A DNA stretch of 64,000 nucleotides from Latrodectus hesperus. Taxonomy: Eukaryota; Arthropoda; Arachnida; Araneae; Theridiidae. Shown piece after piece: positions 24,991 through 41,578 of this stretch; within the stretch, counting starts at the first letter, position 1, and each line of letters opens with the position of its first letter. The stretch spans positions 75,451,109 to 75,515,108 of the forward strand of contig CM075853.1 of the NCBI GenBank assembly GCA_037975125.1, given 5' to 3'. The notes below the pieces were generated by a model. It ran no database searches and was not told the DNA's origin. It saw nothing but the letters and a program-made list of their open reading frames with translations. A program made the position numbers and the translations under genes.

Positions 24991-27900
24991 GAATGATGAT
25001 AAGAAGTGAAACTTTTTGTGGAGTCATTTTATAACCTAGAGAAATAAATATATATAAAAAAATTTAGCATTAGGATTTTGTTTTTGAGATAAAAAGTAGT
25101 CATTACATAATCAGTGTTTCGCGTAATATAAATAATATACACCATTGTTTCACTTATTTGCGTAATACATTAATTATGTTAAGATAAATATTCACAAAAA
25201 TTTAATTCAGTTAAATAAAATGTTTATTTGAAAACTGATTTCAAGTTAACAGGAGAAACAAAGAAATGTATCTGAGGATAACTATCACGTTTTAGTTAGT
25301 AGAAATAGTAAGAAAAACCCTCACTATGTATAAGTACTGGAAATGTTGATGAATGATACATATTCAAAACTGTAATTGAAACTTGTAAGCTTTTATTTAG
25401 AATGATGCTTTTTTAATGATCAGCATGTAGAAGAATATGAAGCTTAGTTATTATTCAAACAGAGCTTAAAATTTGAAATTGCTGTCCGTGTATATATTCT
25501 ACCAATTGACAAATTTTGCGCTTGATTTTACTAATTGCATATCACACGCAAAATTATAAATATTTCAATGGTAGTTTACTTTTTAATTAAATATTAGTAA
25601 TGCAATTATATTTGTTAATACAGATTTCAACATGCATACTAATTTTAATGTAGATTAGCAGTAAAATACTCAGGTAAATTCCATAAAGATTTAATTTATA
25701 CCAATAATTCGTGAGGAACGACAAAAATCTCATAATTTACTAAGAATGTATTCTACCAATAAAGTTGATCTCAAGAAGAAACAAATCTTGGAAGTGTATT
25801 TTTCTTGCTCTGCTATCATGATAGTCCATAAAGATTAAACTGACTCATAGAGAAAAATTAATGCAAATGATGTTTGAAAGTTATTTCTCAATGCCATTAA
25901 CAGATTAAAATTAAATGTTGTCTCTATTAAGTGAGATGCAGAGGTATTATTGAAAACATTTTAAATTATTCTCTGTAGTTTAATTTTATTTAGCTTTAAA
26001 ATTTTTAATATCATGTGTTCTTTATCTCAGTCAACAATTGATATAATAACAGCAGTCACACTCTCTTACGATTTCAGAAATGGTTAGTTCGATACTGCAA
26101 TTTCAGCATCATAAAAATTTTTTTAAATAGATGTTAAAATTTTTTTGATTAGCTGACATGTTGCATTATTCATATATTGGAAAAGGCGAGTCAATACATT
26201 CTGACTCATTTTATATAATAAGGAACATGAATATTATGAGTGCAAATGCATGTGCTTCTATATTTTGTATTCCCATATTAAAATATCTTCCGGAAAATTT
26301 TAATCATTTTCTAAAATTAAATAATAATCGCTTATCTTAGTAATATGTAATAGAGCATGGAATAATTAAAGATTGATGATTTGTAATTCCTATGAAACTG
26401 TCAGTAGATGGGTTCTGAACGTAATCCACTTAAATAAGTCAAAAATTAAAAAGTATATATACATACACAAAATACACTGTCTGCTTTAAGTATAAAGCTT
26501 TGAAAAATCAAGAAGAAAGCGATATAACATTTTCTGTTATTATAACAATTAAAGAACTTAACTTAAAGAAATGATTGTATTATTGATTGTGAGAACACGG
26601 TGAAATAACTCTCAGTTATCAAAATATTTCATATAAAAGCTGAAGAAATTGACCTAATATGATAATGAGGCCACACCCAACTATTTTATGTCATAAACTG
26701 CATAACATGTCTTCTTTGAAGTCTGTAGGTTGAATTTACTTCCAGCCCTGCCTTTATGCCTCTCATCTTTACTGTAAACATAACAATAATGATATTCATG
26801 ATTCAAGAAGACAGTTTTTATTAAATGCTGGAAATAAATATTGAAAATCCTTCTAGGTGGTGGTTTTGAACCGCTGTTATACCATTCACTAAATGTGGGA
26901 CTATTATATTTTGCAGTTGTATTCAGATATATTATGAAATCATTACTGAGAAACACTTGACTCGAACTTTACTAGTAATACATATACAAGGAGTGACGTC
27001 TTTGTTCATATTTCTTATTATTATTTTATCGAATGAATTCTCTTTTCTTTTCATCTTTTGTAATTCGAGTTAATTTTCGATCTAATAAACACAGACGTAC
27101 AGAATATCCGTCATTAACTTTCATGAACACTTAGTAATCCAAATTTGAGGCAAGCAAGATCTTTTACTTCAAGAATCATTTGAAATAGTAAAAGATGGTA
27201 GAAACTTCAAATTTAATTCTAATTATAAGTAACTAATGAAGTATTACGGTCATGTGCTTATAGCAAAATATTTTAATGAGACTAAAAGTTAAAATGGTCC
27301 TTAAATAATAAATCAGAATATGACTAAATTATTTCCACTTGATTTAATTATTTGAAAACTTGATTAAAGAGATCTTGAAAACTTGATTTGATTTCTTTTT
27401 AAATTTTGAAAATTTTCTAGAAATCTTACTTAATTTATAAAAATATCATTCATATATTCCATTTGAATTGTAAGAAAAAAATTAACGTAAAGAAAATAAA
27501 AATATATATATATATGATGTTTGTATTTATTAATAATAATGATAAAAACTATTTTAATTTCAATGATTTCACATGGAAAAATTAGTTACTACTTAAATAA
27601 ACTTAATTAATGCTATTATCAAACACCTAATTTGAAAAGAAAAAATATAAATTAAATTTAAATACATTAAATTCACTAAAATATTTAGAATGGTTAAAAT
27701 GGATTATTGAAAACATATTTTGAAAGATTGCAATCCTAATAAATCAGTATAAATGAAAGAAAGTAGAATAATTAACTAAATGGCTGTGGAATTGTAATCT
27801 TGTTAACAAATGAAGATTTATATAGAAAATGAAATAAATGATGGGAAAATAGTCTTGCTGTAAATGCAATCTTTTGGTATTTTCCACAGGGGCAATAATT

Positions 27901-30105
27901 GTTCTCTAAATACAGAGTAGAATGACATATTTGCTTATGTTGCTTAACTGTCTCAATATAAAGTAATAGAATTTTCAAGACTAGATAATGTTCCAATTGT
28001 TATGATCAGCTGATACAGTGTCTGAAAAAAATATTTCATTTATGGATTATACAATTAATTCCGAATTTTTATACAGAAAATTCAGTAGTCAATGATATAA
28101 AGAACTGAAGTTCGAATGTTAGTATCATTGAAAAACATTAAGTAAAATAAAGAACAAATAAGGAATAATAATCATAATCTGCATACATACACAAATTTAG
28201 TGGAAATCATTTCTTCTGAACAAATGATAATAAACTTGATACTTATGATACTAAACTTTGAATCTTTATTATGATCTCTAGCAGGCAAAACATGCTACAG
28301 ATTTAATGCATCATATATTTCAGAAAATTGATAAAAAAAATGGCGAATTATTTCTTATGGTACGGAATGATAAATAAAGTGAAATCAAGAGAAAATAATT
28401 AATAAAGCAGCAAGACATATTGACGAAAATAAACAAATATGAGAAATGAAATAATTATAAAATATAAATTTATTGCACAAAAAATATAGAATAGTTGTTT
28501 TTTATACCAATAAAGGAATAATTAAAAGCTCATATTTAATTTATAAGAATATTTGAAAATCTATATTGAAATATAGTAAATATCTTTTAACTGCGTTAGA
28601 ATAGTGTCAAATTGGAAAATCTGAAAACTGAGTTACAATAAAATTGATGACTACTTAAATACTACATTAGCAAATTAAATGAAAGCTAGTGAAAAAATCC
28701 CAAGTTCGATTAGAAATATCGAATGTAAATTTAACATTAAAAAATAATAATTGCATTAGTTTAAAAAGATTTTTAAGCTAACATGTAGTTGAAAAAATAA
28801 AAGAGCAGATAAGATTGTAAATAATTATAGAGAGCGTCAATTAAACAGTAAAATAAAAGTGAAAATAGGAATGAAAGAAAAGATTTTTCCAGAAAAAACT
28901 TAAGATAAACTTAACCGGAAAAATAGAATAAACAAATAGAAATATACACGCATTGTAATGGGAATCAAGAATCATTTAATCCATATAATGAAACTTCGAA
29001 AGAAGAAAAAGTTGCTAAAAAGAGAGGACATCAAATTTAAATCGTCCCGCTTAGAACATTAGCAGAAAACTTTCATATAATTTTTTTTGCTGAAAAACAG
29101 ATAATTAGCAATTGTGAAAACATTTAGAAAATTAAATGTTTAATTCTTAAAATATTCTTAAAAAATAAACTAATAAAAGTAGTAAATATGCAGGCATTAA
29201 TTTCATCCAATTAAATTGGATTACAGAAATAAGCGAAAGAATTTAATTCATGAAATTCAAATAGCTTAACTTTTAAAAATCATAAAAGTTCGCTTAGAAT
29301 TGCTAGATATCCAATAAATAAATAAAAAAAATTAAAACTAAAATCTGGTATTTTATCATATTTTTGATGTGCTAGTTACTTATGGTCATCATTATACATC
29401 TTTATTTGTGTTTATATTAAAATATAGAAATGAACTATTAGTGTTCTGAGTTGGCATGATATAATATTTATATTTTAATTAAAATTAAAATAAAATTAGA
29501 AGTAACTTGAATTGACTTTTTTTGACAGAAAGATATTTTAGATTTTAAGAAAGAATAGGTAAACGTGATAATTAATTAACACCAATTATAAAAAGACATC
29601 AATAATAAATTTGGAATAATATTAAAACAATTTTAATGAATTTATATTTTTGTTAATCAAAAAATTATCATAATTTTATAAGCAACTTTATCAATAAAAT
29701 TGATTTTTATTTATAATCAGCATTTTTACTCTAGAAGATATATTTCCTTGAGATAATAATTTTACATGAAAACAGTTTCTATTTTTGAAATTTATACCTG
29801 AAATTCTAACAAAAATTCGAATCTCTTATAGAAATCATAAATGAATTTATTTGTTTCATTTATTGAGAACTAATTATAATCGATACTCTATAGTTATTTA
29901 TGAAACCACGTAAAATAATACCAATATTAATTTATTACGAGAAACTAATGTATGAAACAACTGGATGTTATTTCTAATATTGCTTTTAATAGTACATTCT
30001 TGGTTCTCTAACATATTTATAAGAATTGAGAATAAACATAAGTATTATTGAAATTCATAATTATTATTATTTTTTTAGAAGTAGCAGTAAGAGTTAATGC
30101 GTTTC
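24991..30105. other. AT-rich desert, 5.1 kb
   Basis: AT-rich sequence with only random-looking open frames (26158-26340 plus; 26681-26956 and 27772-27996 minus). A small (TA)n run lies near 27502-27517. No transposon motif found on either strand. Confidence 0.5.
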
Positions 30106-30420
30106 CTGAGAACCTTTATATCGAAAACAGAAAACTACCCCTGAATTTGTCCTTAAAGCCGTGCACTCTGTAACTGCGACCGTCTCTCCCCTGGGGGATG
30201 AGAGAATATTTCCTCTTCCTATCTTAACTACTCGATATCGAGCCAGGACTCGATATCAACTCCCCGTTGCCCGGTCAACGAAGATCCGAACCAGATAACC
30301 ACATCCTGCAAAAGCCTCACTTAGGGCCATAGCGGTGTCAAATGAAACGATTGCATTATTGATACATCACCGAAGAGTTGAAAGTTTGCGAGAAAAACCG
30401 ATAGTGCCCCGTGGTGGATG
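30106..30420. other. GC-richer island with a 12 bp palindrome
   Basis: A roughly 300 bp block of balanced composition. It holds the perfect palindrome CTCGATATCGAG (30231-30242), and the word ACTCGATATC occurs twice 18 bp apart (30230 and 30248). The spacing suggests a possible protein-binding or regulatory site, but I cannot name one. No convincing open frame is present. Confidence 0.3.
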
Positions 30421-32565
30421 CCATTGAGAGAGAATTTATTTCATTGATTTCACGGTTTTTTTACGTCCCTCACCTTTCCAATATTATCGATGTCGATTTT
30501 TTTTTCTTTCTTTCACTGAGGCTGAGAGATTTGCTTCGATCCTTAAAGTACTTTTTAATAACTTTTTGCAGCTCCAGTGAGAGTAAATTTTAAGAAAATA
30601 AATTATTATTATCTTATCTGTTAATACAAAGCTTATGGTCTCAACGATCTATACATTTATTACCACAAAAGCTCATATTTTTCAATATTTTATGTAAGTT
30701 GATAAATGTTTATATTATTATTACAAAATTTGTACATCAGTTAATTAAAATTATTGGGAAAAAATCTTATATGAGGTAAAACATTAAATCATTATATGCA
30801 ATCAATTGTTCGTAGAAAATAAAGATTTTCAAAAACATTTATCACACAAAAATTTTAAGAATATCGAGAGGCTATAAAATCATTTCATAAATTCAACTGT
30901 AACATTTTAAAAATTACCATTATATAAAAATAGATAAAAAATAATTAAATTTAAGTAAAATGTTGAAGGCGGAATAGCTTAAATTAATTCTCCAATAGTA
31001 AAATGCTTACTTGAATTTTTTTAAACAGGGGCAATATACAAATATATGAAGAATAACTTATAAATAGTTCACATTTTGAAATTATTTCTATTTAAATTCG
31101 TGATCACAAATTCTCAATAAAAAATTTAAATAAATATTGAACATACGCTTATATATGTTTTTTTTTTTATTTTTTTATTTATTTATTTATTTATTTTTTT
31201 GCTAGTTCGAAAAAACATTTTTCAAGTATGTTATGCATGTTAAATTTTGTTTTTTCTAAGTATACAAAATTTAATAATGAAGTTATAAACTACAATTTTA
31301 CTCCTATGATTGTTAAATATTTATTAGATATTCTAAATTCATTGTTCAAAACCAGCCAGTTATTTTTAATCTGATATATTAAGAGAAATAAACGGTATAA
31401 AATATTATGTAGAAATAACACTAATTATATTTGCCACTGTAAATGCCACTTTAAACTCATTAATATGAAATTTATGGAAGTTCTTAAGCAAAAATAATCT
31501 ATTCAAAAGATTTCAATTAAATTTTCTAACTAGTTTTAGTTTCGAATAAACATGCTGCTGTTTTCTATAAATTTAGAAATCTTTATAATCACACTGATTT
31601 GATATATTAAAGAAAGCTTATTACGAGTACAGTTTATACTTAAAAAGGAGTGTGGATATTTTAATGGTTAACGCTTTAGCATTCTGTTTAAGGTTCAAGG
31701 GTATCTTTAAAAGTTCAAGCTCCTGATATTTACAATATCACGAAAAGGTAACATAATCTAATATCAAAGGTTTTCATTGAGACACATGAATCGTTGTTTT
31801 CAGATTTATTAGGCTCTTGCATGAAATTAAAAAAAGCAAACAGTAACGGATATTTATGTATACTATGGGTAAAAAAACACACCTAAACTTCAATTTTAAC
31901 TTTAGGAATTAATACAGTGAATTTTACAATAATTTATGTAAGTAACATCGCTTATTTTCATTTTTAAATTTTTTATTTTCGTTTATTTTAATAACAGCAA
32001 AACTTGTACATCACTTCATTAACATTATGATTTAAATACAATAATGATGGTGCAAGTTCACTGGATTTTTAAAACTTCCACATTATTTAAGCTTATTATC
32101 ACTATCTATGCAAATGTTACTCGTTTAATGAATAAAAGACTAATATTAATGTAGATATAATGATTTACGAGTATTTAGTAAAATAACAATTTCAAAATAA
32201 TTAAGAAAAATTGTTATGGTAATAAGCAAAAGGGGATGAATTGTAACTAAAACCACAAAGAAAATAATTACTTTGTAATAAATTTCTTAATTAATCTTTA
32301 ATAACATGGTCATATTCCTTACAATATTTAAATTCTCAATTCAATGTACATTAAAAATTCAATTAAATACTTCTAAGTTAAATTCCTCATTATTTGTAAT
32401 TTGAAGATTTTTTAAAAATTGAGTTACTACTAAGAAGTATAAATTTAATTTTAAATTGTCATTTTAATAATAATGACATTAATTTTAAATATTACAGAAA
32501 AAGTACTAAATACGTTATACAAGACATTAAAAGCATTACAGAATTTTGATATTTCTCCTTAAAAC
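30421..32565. other. AT-rich DNA, no gene seen
   Basis: AT-rich stretch with a (TTTA)n-type low-complexity patch at about 31158-31200. Nothing else recognised. Confidence 0.5.
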
Positions 32566-32715
32566 AAAACTGCTGGAAACCGTAAATGCAACATCCTGAA
32601 GAAAACATGCAAATAATATGAAAATTACAACATACATTAGAGGAGGGGAGATATGCAAATGAATAGAATTTCAGCGCAGACACGCATCATGTGCACCTGT
32701 GGTGCCACTTCAACG

Positions 32716-32787
32716 CCCTATTTATGGCTTGAAGATTTCAATGATTTCAAACCCTATTTATCACTTGAAGATTTCAACGACTTCAAG
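32716..32787 (+). repeat. 36 bp tandem duplication in the leader of Tc1 copy B
   Basis: Two adjacent 36 bp copies with 5 mismatches, both starting CCCTATTTAT and containing CTTGAAGATTTCAA. In one frame both translate to PYL-x-LEDFNDFK, but this lies upstream of the transposase and probably is not coding. Confidence 0.85.
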
Positions 32788-32879
32788 TTAAGCAATTGTG
32801 TCTTTCTTGTGGATTTAAAAAAACGATCAATTATGCTTCATAGAAATCAGCAATCATTTTGGATTAAATATCCGAGTTT

Positions 32880-33830
32880 GATAGACGAAGGATAGTGAAC
32901 TACCAAGATTGTGGATCACTTTTCACAGAAATTGGTAGTCGCGTGTTGGATGAAACCAAAACAGTGTAATGCGGATATGTGATTGTTGGATGCAGGAAGA
33001 TACGATGGACCGTTGTGTTCGATCACATCCACTTCAGTGCACCACTTCACGTGATGAAAGGAAAATTGTACGCATGGAAGTGATGGATCGTTCAGCCACA
33101 TCTCGAACAAAAGTACAGCACATTCAGTCTATAAAGCATCATCCAGTGCCTGCGCGGGCCATTCGACGCCGTTTATCACAGAGTAATCTGCCCGCAAGAC
33201 CTCCATTGCTACACTTGACGCAGAACCAGAGACGTTTCATCGCCAATGGTGCGATGAAAGAAGGATTTGGAAGGCAGAATGGAATGAACTTGTTTTTACT
33301 TACGAGTTACACTTCTGTCTGCAATACCATGATCGTTGCATTCGAGTCTGGAGACATTGTGGAGAGAGGATGCTGAACGGTTGCGTTATGCACCACTACA
33401 CTGGTCCTGCACCGATTATTATGATATGGATCGGTATTGGATATCACTCTCGCACTCTTCTAGTACGCCTTGCTGGCACTCTAAATAGCCAGTGCTACAT
33501 CTCCAAGATGTTGGAGCCAGTAATCCTTACTAATGTTCAAGCATTAGCTTAACAGGATAATGCTCGAACACACATGTCATGTGTTGTCCAAGAGTTTGTC
33601 AATCACCGGATTAAATTACTTCCCTGGCCCGATCACTCTCCGGATCTTATGCAGATAGAAAACATGTGGCTCATGTGCGCTTTGTTTGAAGCTGCTTTGT
33701 CTACTGTACCCCAAGGACGAATCCAAAGTCTTTTTGAATCGACGCCAAGGTATGTGACTGCGGTGATCAACAAAAATAGTGGCTACTCTGGCTACTTATT
33801 TTGGAACGAACCACATTTCAAAGGAGTCTA
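32880..33830 (+). pseudogene. Tc1-like transposase, disrupted (copy B)
   Basis: The N-terminal part (about 32969-33240) has the CDCWMQEDTMDR helix-turn-helix end and the PVPARAIRRRLSQSNLPARP linker. The frame then shifts near 33240 into WCDERRIWKAEWNELVFT. Next come CIRVWRHCGERML, SQCYISKMLEPVIL, QDNARTHMS (second Asp intact), LLPWPDHSPDLMQIENMW (third acidic residue intact) and YSGYLFWNEPHF. The first catalytic Asp, expected in VFTDES, is Tyr here (VFTYELHF, codon at 33301). Together with a TAA just before QDNAR (33550) and a shift after ENMW, the protein cannot be active. Asp-Glu spacing is one residue short of 34. Confidence 0.87.
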
Positions 33831-33936
33831 TAAATTTAATCATTTTATACTTGGTCAACATGTTATCTACAAAATAAATTTTGCTGCGATATCTCTTGTC
33901 TCTCTTGTTGTTGCAATTTGGGTGGTTAGCAGTGTT

Positions 33937-35645
33937 CTAGAAATCTTTTAAAATTTACTTGAAAAGTACTGCAGACCTTTGCAGTATAAGATTGGGAATT
34001 ATGTACTAAGAATGTATAAGGAACAGGATTATCCATCAAGAACAAAATGAAATTTATATTAATAAGCACATTGATTATCCGTTGAATTCCATGTCTTCCA
34101 CCGGAGAAAATTTAATTCATAAAATACATCTTATTACGGAAGTATTGAGCATTAAATTTCTCAACTGATTTTCACTAATTGGAGACACGTAAATTTATTT
34201 AGCCAGGTTAAAATATCATTGCAACCATTACCCCATTCTAAATCATGTTTAATCATGTTTTGCGAACAAAAAGAAGTATATGTAGGATTGAAATTAAGAA
34301 TAAATTACTTGTAATCTAGTCATAAAAATATCAAACTAAATTACTATAAGAACGCTTTCAGTGAATTTTAGTAATTTTGACACAATTCTTTTTATTTTGA
34401 ATCGATAAATTTTCCTGATTTTCCTCTTTGAGCCAAATAAATATATTCACAATTTCTTTGAAAATCTTTCTAACCACTGATGCATTGATAATACAATATA
34501 CGTTGTTATGGTTTTAAAACAATAGTCTATTCAATATTCAATCGATTATATGACCTTATATATGATGATTGACCTTATTATGATTTATATATGAACTTAT
34601 TTGAATTAACATCTATATTGTTTCGTCTCCAATTTGAATTAAATTAATATCAATATAGTAAACTTTTCGAAGTCTCTAAGGAATAAAACCTAACATATAT
34701 TTTAACTTTTATTAATTTTTTATATTAAGGGTAATACTGTATTTCTCACTTTTAATTCATAAACTATTGAATAAATGTAACTTTAATATATTTTTAGTTT
34801 CATATATATGCTATTTACTCCTTATTTTTGAAGAAATTTACAAATAAATTCAATTAATTTTCCATAAAGTCAATTGTGATCTTGTGCAATTTCATGAAAT
34901 TAAAAAAAAAAATCATATTGGATTAAGAACTGGCGATTTTACGAGTTAACCATGAGGTGGATCACTTTAAATAAACATTTGTTAAAACTGCTTAGTAAAT
35001 AACACATACATTTGAAAATATACTGGAATAGGGAAACATGTTTTAAAAATTTGACTACAATGTTTTAAGAAATTACATTTTTCATCCATTCCCTTCATTA
35101 ATCATATTAATAAATTTTAATTCATGTAAAATTCAGAATTAAAATTACTACTATTCAAACTATGTTCTTCATTTAAAGATATTATTTCAAACAAATAACA
35201 GTTTAATAATTAATAAAATTAAGTGAAGATGTCATCAGTAACATGGCTCATTTCAGTATACATAAAAAAGAAGTTTTAATTATAATAATGTATTTACACA
35301 CACGTTTTATATTTAATCTTTAAAAGGGATACATATTTTTCATTTATTTAATTTCAACAAAAAGATTTCATTGTTATATAACATATAAAAATATTTCTTA
35401 CAATTTTCACCAGTAACTTCAATAGTAACTCTAATATTCTTTTATAAGTTTCTTCAAATGTTTTGTCATTTTTAGTAAATAATCTGCAATTTAATTCATA
35501 TATATATATTGCTGAACATTTACTCATATATTTATTTAAATAATTCGTTTTTTAAATCAATAAATTTTACAATGCCTTTAATTTTCTTTATCTACAAGAT
35601 TATATTTTAAGTACAACTAATGTCATAAATATAGAAATCAGCCAG
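33937..35645. other. AT-rich DNA, no gene seen
   Basis: AT-rich sequence after Tc1 copy B with no repeat, TIR or open frame worth naming. Confidence 0.5.
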
Positions 35646-35650
35646 CAAAC

Positions 35651-35794
35651 TTGTTGTTCCCTCAAGAATGCATCTTGCTATTTGCTATGACACATGCTGG
35701 CGTCAAATGCGCCAAGCAGAAAGGATCGAGGGAACAACAACAGCAAAATTAACAAGATGGAAGCTCATCACGCCCTGCCTCAACAACCATCTTG
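35651..35794. repeat. Two successive inverted repeats in a GC-richer patch
   Basis: A perfect 13 bp inverted repeat (TTGTTGTTCCCTC at 35651-35663, complement at 35728-35740, 64 bp apart) is followed by a perfect 8 bp pair (CAAGATGG at 35753-35760, CCATCTTG at 35787-35794). The patch is GC-richer than its surroundings. It might be a non-autonomous transposon end, a structured RNA or a chance pairing; there is no coding frame. Confidence 0.4.
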
Positions 35795-35829
35795 AGGAAT
35801 TAGACTGTCACTAAACATTGAATTATTCA

Positions 35830-36331
35830 TTATGAAGAAGAAAGATAACGATTCAGCTGGATTCACATTTATTCGAGGAAAATTTTAAAAAGTAAACTAT
35901 ATCGTAAGTATTTCTATTCAGAAGTTTAATTAATAGTTTAATAATTACAATATTTAGGAGTTTAAGAAAATACGTTTGTCACCAAATCTACATTAAAAAT
36001 GAAAATATATTATTTTGATACTATATACCAAAACTACTTATTTTATTTTGGTGTATAATACATAAGAAGAATAGTATTGCAAAAGTAATAAGGAATATAA
36101 AAACATAATTTCAAGTTTAATTTAATTTGAGAAATAAAATATTTAAGCAATGTAATTAATAAAGTTTCATAAATAGATATGTAATTATTAAACATTTTTT
36201 ATTTAAGAGGAAATAATTTTATTTTCTAAAATTAAATTAGCTACATATGATACAATTTATAAAATTTGTTTATTGTTAAAATACACAGGATTGCTGAATT
36301 AAAGTTGTCAGGATTCTTCAAATTTAGATAA
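35830..36331. other. AT-rich DNA, nothing seen
   Basis: AT-rich stretch upstream of the 129-codon frame, with no clear pyrimidine-rich acceptor or promoter motif. Confidence 0.45.
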
Positions 36332-36721
36332 ATGGAATTGCCTCTCAAACCATTAAACGCTTGTTCAACATTGAAATGTATGATGATGTGTATATGTTCC
36401 TCGCTAAAAAAGAATGGAATTTTATATATAAATTTGCCAACCCGTGGTGTATTTGCTGTAGGCTATGGTAAAATACCTAGTCGTTCCCTTTTAACAGCTT
36501 TCCCAAAATCCCTTTATAGATACTGGGTTGTATTTTTGTATTGCAAGGGAAGAATCCAGGAATCACATTCTGTTTTAGTATGGCTTTACTACTGGAACGG
36601 AAACATAGTTGACCACAACACGATAATTAAGTATTTATTTGTTAAAGGTACATTCCCCACACCTTCCAGATCCTTCCATACTTGCAATGGTCAACTAGAA
36701 CTTAACAAATTCAGAAATTAA
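36332..36721 (+). CDS. Unrecognised 129-codon open frame
   Basis: ATG to TAA, 129 codons, in sequence visibly less AT-rich than its flanks. The predicted protein has Cys-rich and aromatic patches (STLKCMMMCICSS, RYWVVFLYCKG, VLVWLYYWNG) and no motif I know. I see no signal peptide, zinc-finger spacing or repeat. For a window this AT-rich it is unusually long, though one chance frame of this size is possible. It could be an exon, the remnant of an unknown element or chance. I do not assign a function. Confidence 0.22.
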   Translation: MELPLKPLNACSTLKCMMMCICSSLKKNGILYINLPTRGVFAVGYGKIPSRSLLTAFPKSLYRYWVVFLYCKGRIQESHSVLVWLYYWNGNIVDHNTIIKYLFVKGTFPTPSRSFHTCNGQLELNKFRN

Positions 36722-40600
<3,879 letters not shown>

Positions 40601-40618
40601 TTTCTTTTTTTTAAACAG

Positions 40619-40675
40619 AGCCAACTGCCTCACAAATTTGAACCATGTGTGACACCAAGTGACATTAACGACTAA
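40619..40675 (+). CDS. Candidate 3'-terminal exon (18 codons plus stop)
   Basis: A long pyrimidine-rich tract (about 40585-40612) runs into AAACAG, a good 3' splice-site shape. The next bases open a frame SQLPHKFEPCVTPSDIND followed by TAA. The composition is much less AT-rich than surroundings and the residues are not the usual AT-driven set. No upstream exon is identifiable, so this rests on signal shape alone. I do not recognise the peptide. Confidence 0.22.
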   Translation, partial: SQLPHKFEPCVTPSDIND

Positions 40676-41540
40676 AATATTTCTCTTTAAATAGTCATAT
40701 TACATTAAAGAAAGAATGTTAGGACATTAGCAGTTTATCTGTATGGCCTGATCAACAGATGTCTTATAATATTTCAAAATTGTAAAATTTTCTTTATGGT
40801 TACTAGAAGATATTTTCCGTCTCATGTTTTGTGGCTTTAAAGCTGCTCTGAATCCTCAATAGATCACTACAGTATTTTTATATTTTTAATTTATTTAAAG
40901 TACTTCCAATTTCACCGGAATATTTGTAAGAATAGTTTTTGTAAGTCATAAAATGAGCTGAAACATTGATCTTGCGTCCTATTGCTTAACAGTATTCATA
41001 TCTATCTAATTATCATTGTTGGTGTTGGATGTATTTTAATTTTATGTAAATACTTACCATTTTCATTGCTTCAAATTTAGAATACTTAGCAAAATGATCA
41101 CATCATTAAGTTTAATGATATTATCACATTTCGAGAAATGGCTATGGAAATCTCTTGGAAAAAATGTAACGTGTCAGCAAGATAACGTATTCATTCGCAT
41201 GAAGACCTTCGACTTGAGAAGGTCTAAGAATGTTAAATAATTCGGAAGTATAATTTCTTTCAGTGTTGAAATTTAAAAAATTATGATTTTTTAGCTTAAA
41301 TGTCGGCTTTTTTGCTTTGAAACGTAAATAATTCATACTATTAAAAAACATCAAAGAACTAATCTGAAAACAGTATTCAATAGTTTCGAGCCAAAAGATT
41401 GATAGTTACTGTTGTAGCATATTAATGTAATATAACTTAATACTTATCACAGAAACGTTGAAATAAAAAAAATTTAAAAACATATTGGATAAGGGAATTT
41501 ATTAAGTAATTAAAAGAATTGAAACAAAAAGATAATTTGT
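40676..41540. other. AT-rich DNA, no gene seen
   Basis: Contains a 70-codon minus-strand frame (41142-41354) of unremarkable composition. Nothing recognised. Confidence 0.45.
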
Positions 41541-41578
41541 CCTCATAATTATAAATATTAATATTTATAATTATGAGG
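41541..41578. repeat. Perfect 38 bp palindrome
   Basis: The left 19 bases (starting CCTCATAATTATAAATATT) are exactly complemented by the right 19 (ending AATTATGAGG) with no spacer. The outermost 5 bp (CCTCA/TGAGG) are not AT-only, so this is more than low-complexity DNA. The next flanking bases do not pair. It could extrude as a cruciform or mark an inverted duplication. No gene is near. Confidence 0.97.

Larger units (their letters stand above)
32566..33936 (+). mobile_element. Tc1-like transposon (copy B), degenerate
   Basis: A Tc1 transposase pseudogene is flanked by weakly matching inverted ends. ACTGCTGG followed by AAATGCAACA at about 32569-32592 pairs imperfectly with TGTTGCAATTTGGGTGG then AGCAGTGTT at about 33909-33935. 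The implied length, about 1.37 kb, suits Tc1. The leader carries GATATGCAAATGA-TAGA-TTTCAGCGCA, also present in copy C at 51545, so the two belong to related families. The exact ends and TA duplications could not be fixed because the TIRs have diverged. Confidence 0.65.

Noticed and set aside
26681..26956. 91-codon minus-strand open frame as a gene
   Set aside because: No recognisable motif, no splice or promoter support, composition typical of chance frames.
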